A DNA stretch of 11,430 nt. It comes from Anaerolineae bacterium (lineage in GTDB: Bacteria; Chloroflexota; Anaerolineae; B4-G1; SLSP01). The notes beneath the pieces are model-generated. The model did no database searches. It was not told where the DNA came from and worked only from the letters and a program-made list of their open reading frames with translations. Positions 5,986 to 11,430 of the stretch are shown here, piece by piece (position 1 is the stretch's first letter; each line of letters starts with the position of its first letter). Made by a program: the position numbers and the translations under genes. The stretch spans positions 1 to 11,430 of the forward strand of contig JAFGSL010000370.1 of the NCBI GenBank assembly GCA_016934645.1, read 5' to 3'.

Positions 5986-6507
5986 TTAGTAACCAGGGAC
6001 AGCCTGTTCGACCGTTGCCAACAAATGCGCAAACCGCGCTTCGCTGGCGTTCAATACACCCACCCGTGGCTCATCGCCCCATCCAGCAAATATCCTACGC
6101 CAATCCGCATCTGTTCCGTCGAGTGGGACAAAAAAGCTCCTTGCTCTAGGATACGCATGCCGGGTATGCACCTGGACCGACATGTTGTAATGCAATTCCA
6201 GAAGACGCCCCCCCGCGCGATACTGTTCCAATTTATCGGTGGGAAGCGCTGCGTCTTCCTCATAGCCTACCCAATGTGCGACGGCGTCGTTAAAGGCGGA
6301 CATAACCTCTTCATAGGCAGCGTCCTCGGGGAACAACATGTAAGTAGCGCCGTCCCAATAAATGGCAATCCAATCAGCTTGTGAATTGAAGACTCGCAGA
6401 AACCACAGCCCATCACTGTTGGTCAGGGAGCCAATCCACCAAACCAACAGTCCGGCCACGACGACCAATACGACCAACACCCCCAAAAAGCCAGGTTGTT
6501 TGCGCAT
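5986..6507 (-). CDS. Membrane-anchored protein of unknown function, 173 aa
   Basis: First gene of the two-component operon. The ATG at 6507 is preceded by GGAGGA (9-nt spacing). Residues 8-27 form one hydrophobic segment (LGVLVVLVVVAGLLVWW) after a short basic start (MRKQPG), with no lipobox or clear cleavage site, so an N-terminal anchor with an outward-facing domain of about 145 residues is likely. The domain is rich in aromatic residues (WFLRVF, WIAIYWDGATYMLFP, HWVGYEED, HTRHAYPRARSFFVPL) and ends SEARFAHLLATVEQAVPGY. It contains no cysteine. I do not recognise a named family. Its stop is only 8 nt from the kinase start, so co-expression is clear. It could be an extracytoplasmic input or accessory protein for the soluble kinase, but that is inference from position only. 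Confidence 0.85.
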   Translation of the reverse strand: MRKQPGFLGVLVVLVVVAGLLVWWIGSLTNSDGLWFLRVFNSQADWIAIYWDGATYMLFPEDAAYEEVMSAFNDAVAHWVGYEEDAALPTDKLEQYRAGGRLLELHYNMSVQVHTRHAYPRARSFFVPLDGTDADWRRIFAGWGDEPRVGVLNASEARFAHLLATVEQAVPGY

Positions 6508-6530
6508 CGCTTTGCTTCCTCCTACAATAA

Positions 6531-6559
6531 ATTATACCCTGCCTTAGCAAATTTGGAAA
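6531..6559 (-). promoter_or_regulatory. Promoter of the three-gene two-component operon
   Basis: On the minus strand a perfect TATAAT (6536-6531) lies 17 nt after a weaker -35 TTTCCA (6559-6554). The predicted start near 6524 leaves a leader of only about 17 nt carrying the GGAGGA ribosome binding site. Confidence 0.6.
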
Positions 6560-6581
6560 GCACGCTGAGGATGTAGCGACA

Positions 6582-6612
6582 AAAAAACGGAGGGATGTAC
6601 CCTCCGTTTTTT
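6582..6612 (-). terminator. Terminator of the opp unit
   Basis: A 13-bp stem AAAAAACGGAGGG (6582-6594) with CCCTCCGTTTTTT (6600-6612) encloses a 5-nt loop and lies 17 nt after the oppF-type stop. On the minus strand it ends in seven T. The matching A/T tails make it potentially bidirectional, but no plus-strand gene enters here. It separates the transport unit from the two-component operon. Confidence 0.9.
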
Positions 6613-6628
6613 CCCCTCACACAACGGT

Positions 6629-7654
6629 TTAACCGGCCTCTTTGTCCACCAACCAACAAGCGACGTGGTGCCCCGAACCGTAATCCTTAAAGACCGGTTC
6701 TTCCTGGTCGCACAAGCCCTTGATCGCATACGAACATCGCGGATGAAAGTGACAACCTCGTGGCGGATTGATCGGACTGGGCACATCGCCTTGGAGAATG
6801 ATGCGGTCGCGCGATCCGGCCTTACGGGGATCAGCAATCGGGATAGCCGACATCAGCGCCCGTGTATATGGATGCAAGGGGTGAGCAAAGATTTCGTGGC
6901 GGTCGGCCAATTCGGCCATCTTACCGAGATACATCACCGCCACACGCGTGCTGATGTGTTCCACCACACTCAGGTTGTGCGCAACAAAGAGATAGGTCAG
7001 CTCCAATTGTTCCTGCAAGTCCATAAGAATGTTCAATACCTGCGCCTGCACGGACACATCCAGCGCCGATACCGGCTCGTCGGCGACAATGAATTTTGGA
7101 TCCAACGCCAATGCGCGCGCAATGCCGATCCGCTGGCGTTGCCCGCCGGAGAACTCGTGCGGGTAACGCTTGGCATGGAAATCTTCCATGTTGACCATGC
7201 GCAACAGGTGAATGACCTTCTCCCAACGTTCCTCGGGTGCCCCAACGTGATGGATAACCATCCCTTCCATAATGCTTTCGCCCACCGGCATACGCGGATC
7301 CAATGAAGAATACGGATCCTGGAAGACAATCTGCATATCCTTACGAATGTCCTTTAGTTCCTTACCCTGCAGCGCAAAAACATCGCGTCCCTCAAAAAGG
7401 ACTTGGCCAGCGGTTGGCGGGATCAAACGTAGCAACGTACGTCCAACCGTCGTTTTGCCACAGCCAGATTCGCCCACAAGCCCCAGCGTTTCTCCTCGTC
7501 TGATCGCGAAACTGACCCCATCGACGGCTTTTACATACGCTTCAACGCGCTGCAGAAGCCCCCCGCGAATGGGAAAATGCTTCACCATATCCTTCACGAC
7601 AACCAGATTCTCTTCCCTATTGTCGTGGCCAGCTTGCATTTGCATCTCAGCCAT
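6629..7654 (-). CDS. Peptide ABC transporter ATPase, OppF/DppF type
   Basis: One of the two ATP-hydrolysing subunits that drive oligopeptide or dipeptide import at the inner face of the membrane. Numbered from the ATG at 7654 (341 aa), it has Walker A GESGCGKT (61-68), Q-loop Q112 ([10 protein letters not shown]), signature SGGQRQ (169-174), Walker B FIVADEP (188-194) and H-loop H226. The oligo_HPY C-terminal extension carries HPLHPYT and four cysteines (C301, C307, C315, C333); in related Opp/Dpp ATPases four cysteines of this region bind an iron-sulphur cluster. The open frame extends 21 codons further up to 7717, but that stretch lies inside the oppD-type gene; the ATG at 7654 with AAGGAGAA upstream is the better start. 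It overlaps the preceding gene by 8 nt (ATGGCTGA), so translation is probably coupled. The [10 protein letters not shown] stretch and partner order suggest OppF; the substrate is not determined. Confidence 0.95.
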   Translation of the reverse strand: MAEMQMQAGHDNREENLVVVKDMVKHFPIRGGLLQRVEAYVKAVDGVSFAIRRGETLGLVGESGCGKTTVGRTLLRLIPPTAGQVLFEGRDVFALQGKELKDIRKDMQIVFQDPYSSLDPRMPVGESIMEGMVIHHVGAPEERWEKVIHLLRMVNMEDFHAKRYPHEFSGGQRQRIGIARALALDPKFIVADEPVSALDVSVQAQVLNILMDLQEQLELTYLFVAHNLSVVEHISTRVAVMYLGKMAELADRHEIFAHPLHPYTRALMSAIPIADPRKAGSRDRIILQGDVPSPINPPRGCHFHPRCSYAIKGLCDQEEPVFKDYGSGHHVACWLVDKEAG

Positions 7655-8663
7655 CGCGCTTCTCCTTCTGATCCTGGTAAAGCCAACAACGCACATAGTG
7701 GTCAGGCTCATATTCAATCAAATCGGGGTCGCGCTCGGTGCAAATTCGCAAGTCATGATCGAGGCGCGCCAGGCAGCGCGGGGCAAACTTACACCCTGGC
7801 GGCAGATCAATCAGATTGGGCACCGCGCCGGGGATAGTATCCAGCCGATTTTTCACGACACCCATCACCGGGATGGAGGCTAACAGACCATGAGTGTAAG
7901 GATGCAACGGATTGTCGAAAAGTGTCTCGACGACCGCCTGTTCAACCACGCGGCCCGCATACATCACCGAGACACGAGCAGCCATCTCCGCCACCACACC
8001 CATGTCGTGCGTGATGAGGATGATCGATGCACCGAACTCACCTTGCAGACCGCGCATCAGATCCAATATTTGTGCCTGGATGGTCACGTCGAGCGCTGTC
8101 GTCGGTTCATCAGCGATCAGCAATTCCGGCTCGCAGGCCAGCGCCATTGCAATCATCACCCGCTGCGCCATGCCACCCGAAAGCTCGTGCGGGTACGAGT
8201 GGACACGTTTCTCTGGTTCCGGGATACCTACTGTGCTCAGCAAGTATATCGCTTTCTTCCACCCCTCTTTCTTGTCCAGGCCCCGGTGAATCTGCAAAAC
8301 CTCTGCAATCTGATCACCAATCCGAAACACCGGGTTCAGACACGATGTCGGCTGCTGGAAAATCATCGACAAGCGGTCACCACGCATCAAGCGCATCTGA
8401 GCCTCAGGAAGCTTCAACAAGTTTTGGCCGTTGAACAACACTTCTCCATCCACAACTCTTCCGGGAGATCCCACTAACTGCATGATCGAAAATGAGGTCA
8501 CGCTCTTCCCACACCCGGATTCGCCCACCAGCGCCACAATTTCCCCACGTCTGACGTCAAAATCCACCCCGTCGACGGCCTTCACCACGCCATCTTCGGT
8601 GTAGAAGTACGTCTTGAGGTTATGCACCTCAAGTATCTTATCAACTTGCGTAACGTTTTCCAC
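7647..8663 (-). CDS. Peptide ABC transporter ATPase, OppD/DppD type
   Basis: The partner ATPase of the oppF-type protein. The 338-aa product has Walker A GESGCGKS (47-54), Q-loop [11 protein letters not shown] (101-111), signature LSGGMAQ (161-167), Walker B LLIADEP (181-187) and H-loop H219 ([11 protein letters not shown]). Its C-terminal oligo_HPY extension has NPLHPYT and cysteines C291, C297, C308 and C326, the likely iron-sulphur ligands. All catalytic residues are present. Translation begins at a GTG (8663) with GAGGGAG 6 nt upstream. No promoter of its own is obvious in the 145-nt gap, so expression probably depends on read-through from the substrate-binding protein gene. The permease genes that normally accompany this gene are absent on both sides. 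Confidence 0.95.
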   Translation of the reverse strand: MENVTQVDKILEVHNLKTYFYTEDGVVKAVDGVDFDVRRGEIVALVGESGCGKSVTSFSIMQLVGSPGRVVDGEVLFNGQNLLKLPEAQMRLMRGDRLSMIFQQPTSCLNPVFRIGDQIAEVLQIHRGLDKKEGWKKAIYLLSTVGIPEPEKRVHSYPHELSGGMAQRVMIAMALACEPELLIADEPTTALDVTIQAQILDLMRGLQGEFGASIILITHDMGVVAEMAARVSVMYAGRVVEQAVVETLFDNPLHPYTHGLLASIPVMGVVKNRLDTIPGAVPNLIDLPPGCKFAPRCLARLDHDLRICTERDPDLIEYEPDHYVRCWLYQDQKEKRDG

Positions 8664-8676
8664 GATAGACTCCCTC

Positions 8677-8759
8677 TACTGACCCGACATATCTTGCTAA
8701 ACTTTCTACGCCTACAATGCACAGAAGAATAGCTTAAGTTATTTATGTTCAGGTCAGTA
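8677..8759 (-). promoter_or_regulatory. Long-range inverted repeat ahead of the oppD ribosome binding site
   Basis: TACTGACCTGAACAT (minus strand, 8759-8745) can pair with ATGTCGGGTCAGTA (8690-8677): 8 bp plus 4 bp around a small mismatch, with about 54 nt between the arms. The distal arm ends one nucleotide before the oppD ribosome binding site and the proximal arm starts in the terminator T-run. It could stabilise processed oppDF mRNA or limit oppD translation. Confidence 0.4.
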
Positions 8760-8788
8760 AAAATAATGGCAGCGTTGAGGCGCTGCCA
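8758..8788 (-). terminator. Intercistronic hairpin, probable partial terminator
   Basis: A perfect 8-bp stem TGGCAGCG/CGCTGCCA (8767-8774 with 8781-8788, 6-nt loop) is followed on the minus strand by TTATTTTTACTG. It begins 20 nt after the stop of the binding-protein gene. Because oppD has no visible promoter, it probably lets some transcripts through and makes the binding protein more abundant than the ATPases, a common arrangement for binding-protein transporters. Confidence 0.75.
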
Positions 8789-8808
8789 CCACAAAACAAG
8801 TGCTACGA

Positions 8809-10749
8809 CTATTGAATATCAAACGCCTCGATGTTCCACATCGCGGAATCTTCAGTTGCGTCCATGATAAAATCATCCACCTCCGGACGAATCAGTGCGA
8901 GCTTGTAGTGAAGGAAAAGTGGCAGCACCGGCAATTGCTCAGAGAAAATGCGTTGAGCGTCCTGATAACCTTCGATATAGTCGGTAGTGCCAGGGAGAGC
9001 GGCTAGCGCGCGGTTACAAGCCGCATCAAAGTCAGGATATGCGAAGCCGGAAACGTTCTCCCCGATCCAGCCATTGTCGGCGGAGGGAACTCCGCTGCTT
9101 AAATAGCGGTTGCAGGATGGCTCGACACTGCTTGTAAAAGAGGTAACGTCAAAGCGGCGACCGAACAGAGGGCCTTCCGGCCCACTGGCGAAGTATTGGC
9201 CCACAGGCACGTTCTCTAAACTCACCATGAACCCGCAATCAGCCAGGTTCTGCTGCCAAATTTGCATGGATTGAATGCGCGTTGCGTTGGTGGTACTCAA
9301 CCATGTAAACTCAAGTGGTGTTCCGTCGAGAACGCCCTCAACGTCCTTGGCTTTGCGCACCCCATCACTATCGGAATCCACCCACCCCATTTCCTCAAGC
9401 AAGGCTTGCCCCTGCTCGGGATCGTAGGGATACTCGGTCAAATCGCCGGCATAATAGGGGTAGCCAAGCGGGAGATAGGAATCGAGGACGCTGGAGAGAC
9501 CGTACAACACGGTGTCAGCCACGAGCTGGCGATCGAGGCAGTAGGCGAACGCCTGGCGCATGCGCACGTCCCCAAAGAAATCGGGGCGGTCGTACTCAGA
9601 CGCGGGACTGATACCAAAGTCCACGTGTTCCCAAGTGGAACTAGCAACGCTGGCGAGTCCGACCACGCTTTCCTGCTCAAGCTTGAGCAACAACGGGGTC
9701 AAATCTGCCGACAAAGCATCCTGGGTGACGATGTCACACTCGCCAGAGATCAACTGTGCCACGGCAGAGTTCGGATCAGAGACAAAGCGGAAAATGATCG
9801 TGTCCATGTAAGGCAAACCCTCGGATGCGCGGTAATAGAGGGGGTTCTTCTCGACGGTAATGTGATCACCAGGCACCCACTCCTTGATAACGAATGCGCC
9901 CCAACCAATAGGTATGCGGGAAGATTCTTCCGCCTCCAGAAGATCGGCGGGGCCGTAACCTAACTCCTCCTGCCAGAGATGACGGGGCAAAGGCGGCCAG
10001 AAATTCGTGAAGTAAGTCTTATCGATATAGCCAGGCAAACCAATCCACATTGCAGTCTTGTCATCCAAGGCTTCATAAGAAGCTGTACGGTCAATCGTGA
10101 ACTTGCTTACAGGTGTGGATGGGTCCGCAGCCAACTCAAAGGTATAGACGGAGTCATCCACCGTCAAGTCCTCGCCGTCGGACCACTTGAGACCATCAAC
10201 CAGCTTGAAGGTTACAAACATCTGATCCATTTCCATCGGAGGACCTTCGAATTCCACAGCGCAATCCGTCGAATAACAGCCATACGGGCGCACCATCATA
10301 CCTTCGGCCAATTCAACAGGATCGCCATAATCATCTACAACGATGTCACCAGCCTGAACGGTCACTGCGTTGATAATCGCATCGCCGTCTTCAGTACTCG
10401 GCAGTTTTTCCAAAATGACAGCCTGGTAGGCATAGGTGCGGTTATCGATGGGGCCATCGTATATTGCGTGCTGGATGTGGCGCGCCGCGAGCGTGCTTCC
10501 GCCATACCAATACAGTGTATCAGGTTCCTGGCTCTGGCAGATCACGAGCGTCTTAAGACCGTCAGTAACCGGTTCCTGTGTCTTCTCGACAACTTTCTCA
10601 ACAACCTTCTCGACGATTGTCTCGACAGTCTTTTCAACCACGACGGTCTCGATGATAATCTCAGGGGTAGGCGTCATCAAACAGGCAGACAATGTCATGC
10701 TCAAGACGACAACTGCCCCAACCATCGCCAACAACTTCTTACGTGACAT
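8809..10749 (-). CDS. Family-5 peptide-binding lipoprotein (OppA/DppA-like)
   Basis: This captures peptides or similar solutes outside the membrane and delivers them to the ABC importer. The 646-aa product has a lipoprotein signal: basic MSRKK, hydrophobic core, lipobox LSAC with lipidated C23. Residues 30-58 form a charged VEK-rich stalk (EKTVETIVEKVVEKVVEKTQ). From about residue 65 the SBP_bac_5 fold follows: GLKWSDGEDLTVDDSVYTF, PIGWGAFVIKEWVPGDHITV, NPLYYRASEGLPYMDTIIFRF, ADTVLYGLSSVLDSYLPLGYP and a C-terminal AQRIFSEQLPVLPLFLH. It is somewhat long for the family (usually about 500-600 aa); the stalk and an acidic insert near 105-160 account for this. The ATG at 10749 has AAGGAAGAG just upstream. 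It is first in its unit, with two overlapping promoters before it and a hairpin after it. The ligand cannot be read from the sequence. Confidence 0.95.
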   Translation of the reverse strand: MSRKKLLAMVGAVVVLSMTLSACLMTPTPEIIIETVVVEKTVETIVEKVVEKVVEKTQEPVTDGLKTLVICQSQEPDTLYWYGGSTLAARHIQHAIYDGPIDNRTYAYQAVILEKLPSTEDGDAIINAVTVQAGDIVVDDYGDPVELAEGMMVRPYGCYSTDCAVEFEGPPMEMDQMFVTFKLVDGLKWSDGEDLTVDDSVYTFELAADPSTPVSKFTIDRTASYEALDDKTAMWIGLPGYIDKTYFTNFWPPLPRHLWQEELGYGPADLLEAEESSRIPIGWGAFVIKEWVPGDHITVEKNPLYYRASEGLPYMDTIIFRFVSDPNSAVAQLISGECDIVTQDALSADLTPLLLKLEQESVVGLASVASSTWEHVDFGISPASEYDRPDFFGDVRMRQAFAYCLDRQLVADTVLYGLSSVLDSYLPLGYPYYAGDLTEYPYDPEQGQALLEEMGWVDSDSDGVRKAKDVEGVLDGTPLEFTWLSTTNATRIQSMQIWQQNLADCGFMVSLENVPVGQYFASGPEGPLFGRRFDVTSFTSSVEPSCNRYLSSGVPSADNGWIGENVSGFAYPDFDAACNRALAALPGTTDYIEGYQDAQRIFSEQLPVLPLFLHYKLALIRPEVDDFIMDATEDSAMWNIEAFDIQ

Positions 10750-10795
10750 CTATCTCTTCCTTCGTGGGGGTTACGTTCTGGACAAAACTCTCGTC

Positions 10796-10839
10796 ATTGT
10801 AAACGAGTTTCATTTTAAGGACAAAAATCGAAAAGTCAA
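10796..10839 (-). promoter_or_regulatory. Tandem promoters of the peptide-binding protein gene
   Basis: On the minus strand, TTGACT (10839-10834) and TAAAAT (10817-10812) are 16 nt apart. A second pair, TTGTCC (10824-10819) and TACAAT (10801-10796), is 17 nt apart. The two overlap. An imperfect dyad, AAACTCGT then ACGAGAGTTT, brackets the downstream -10 box and could be an operator. Confidence 0.6.
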
Positions 10840-10858
10840 GATTTGCTACAAAGGCACT

Positions 10859-10899
10859 AAAAATCACAGCCCCGCAGCCGTGACACGACTGCGAGGCTG
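10859..10899 (-). terminator. Strong strand-specific terminator after the 68-aa gene
   Basis: The minus strand reads CAGCC-T-CGCAG-T-CGTG, a T centre, then CACG-G-CTGCG-G-GGCTG (10899-10867), ending in TGATTTTT. Apart from the loop the whole stem pairs, with two U-G wobbles in minus-strand RNA; plus-strand RNA would have C-A mismatches at those places. It closes the operon entering from the right edge. Confidence 0.85.
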
Positions 10900-10923
10900 C
10901 ACTATAACCGCGCACGTTAAAGC

Positions 10924-11130
10924 TTACTTCTTGTGCATACGACCATACAAGACAGAACCAATCAACCCCAGAATCATACCGGAAAAGGATGCTGCATAGG
11001 CAAAGAAGTTCAGGAAGAACGTGGAAGGGAGAAGCCGCAGCACCATGAATAGTGGCAGCAGCAGGCCAATCACCAAGAGGATAAATGCTACCAGTAACAA
11101 CTTCCCAGGATGTGCCAGTAGATAGTTCAT
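10924..11130 (-). CDS. Small two-helix membrane protein, 68 aa, unknown function
   Basis: The ATG at 11130 overlaps the stop of the preceding ATPase gene as ATGA, so translation is probably coupled; there is no separate ribosome binding site. The open frame reaches further up to 11241, but those 37 codons lie inside the ATPase gene and do not look like an exported protein start. The protein has two hydrophobic helices at about residues 10-32 (LLLVAFILLVIGLLLPLF) and 38-62 (FFLNFFAYAASFSGMILGLI), joined by a short turn LRLLPS, and a basic tail YGRMHKK. The size and two-helix shape fit a small membrane accessory subunit. Being last in an Opp-type transporter operon, it might associate with the permeases, but I know no named family for it and this is inference. 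Confidence 0.8.
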   Translation of the reverse strand: MNYLLAHPGKLLLVAFILLVIGLLLPLFMVLRLLPSTFFLNFFAYAASFSGMILGLIGSVLYGRMHKK

Positions 11131-11430
11131 CTGTACAACCAACAAGCAGTTAAATGTTGAGGTTCTGGTTCGAAGTATGGAGGCTCCTCTACTTCGCACA
11201 GACCCTCGATCTTGTGCGTGCAACGCGGATGGAAACGACATCCATTGGGCGGCTTGACCAGGCTTGGTGGCTCACCTGGAGGCACATCCCGGAAACGCGT
11301 CGCATTATTGGCATCTGGATCGGAGGTAGCCGCCAATAACGCATCCGTATAGGGATGGTAGGGATTGCGAATCAGATCGTTGATCAAGGAGTTCTCGACG
11401 ATCTTCCCGGCGTACATCACAAAAACGCGC
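11127..11430 (-). CDS. Peptide ABC transporter ATPase, C-terminal part (5' end outside window)
   Basis: Only the last 100 or so residues are visible; the frame is open to the window edge (RVFVMYAGKIVENSL). The segment is the end of the nucleotide-binding domain plus the oligo_HPY extension: NPYHPYTDALLAAT, PPGEPPSLVKPPNGCRFHPRC, EGLCEVEEPPYF and LTACWLYR. Four cysteines sit in the spacing seen in the other two ATPases here, consistent with an iron-sulphur site. It is a second Opp/Dpp-type ATPase, distinct in sequence from the two downstream, so it belongs to a separate operon. The catalytic motifs lie outside the window, so OppD or OppF type cannot be decided with certainty. It is followed by the coupled 68-aa membrane protein. 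Confidence 0.92.
   Translation of the reverse strand, partial: RVFVMYAGKIVENSLINDLIRNPYHPYTDALLAATSDPDANNATRFRDVPPGEPPSLVKPPNGCRFHPRCTHKIEGLCEVEEPPYFEPEPQHLTACWLYR

Noticed and set aside
6665..7306. 213-codon plus-strand frame across the oppF-type gene
   Set aside because: Shadow of an ATPase with all motifs intact on the other strand.
8664..8808. Riboswitch before oppD
   Set aside because: The inverted repeats are simple hairpins; no conserved riboswitch core that I can recognise is present.
9262..10746. Long plus-strand open frames (9262-9963, 9979-10746) opposite the binding-protein gene
   Set aside because: Both are antisense shadows of a clear lipoprotein gene. Their translations show no domain, signal or plausible start context.

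Overview
The window looks like a piece of a Chloroflexota chromosome, most likely from the Anaerolineae/Caldilineae side. This is inferred from protein style and not from any search. The signs are a secreted protein ending in CYLPVVYKQR, a secreted protein with two FGYP/VQYF repeats, a peptide-binding lipoprotein with a VEK-rich stalk, NtrC-like receivers fused to OmpR-type DNA-binding domains, and moderately GC-rich coding DNA. I see no rRNA, tRNA, CRISPR array, insertion sequence or phage module.

Layout. Positions 1-1158 (+) hold the 3' end of a large secreted protein with surface-domain repeats. Its stop codon lies inside a hairpin that most likely terminates the convergent lexA gene (1197-1871, -). 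lexA and a secreted FGYP-repeat protein (2105-3094, +) diverge from a 230-bp region with two back-to-back sigma70-type promoters. The lexA promoter matches the consensus at all 12 hexamer positions and contains a candidate LexA operator. The repeat protein ends at a strong terminator (3103-3145), followed by four 14-bp tandem palindromic repeats (3153-3208). Next comes a small unannotated gene for a basic 55-aa protein (3226-3393, -) with an excellent ribosome binding site and a plausible promoter of its own.

Positions 3525-6507 (-) are a tight three-gene operon: a membrane-anchored protein of unknown function, a soluble hybrid histidine kinase (receiver-GAF-HisKA-HATPase), and a response regulator (receiver-wHTH) whose start codon overlaps the kinase stop. 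A TATAAT box precedes the first gene.

Positions 6582-10839 (-) are a peptide-transport unit. It has tandem promoters, a family-5 substrate-binding lipoprotein, a hairpin that probably attenuates transcription, then oppD- and oppF-type ATPases overlapping by 8 nt, then a terminator. No permease genes lie in this unit. Upstream, a second operon enters from the right edge. It ends with the C-terminal part of another Opp/Dpp ATPase and a coupled 68-aa two-helix membrane protein, closed by a strong strand-specific terminator (10859-10899). The missing permeases may belong to that neighbouring operon.

I found no clearly new multi-gene system. The most useful leads are the hidden 55-aa gene, the tandem palindromic repeat, the unusual Ala-Ser autocleavage site of LexA with its embedded operator candidate, the permease-less opp unit with a structured intercistronic region, and the small membrane protein coupled to an Opp ATPase.
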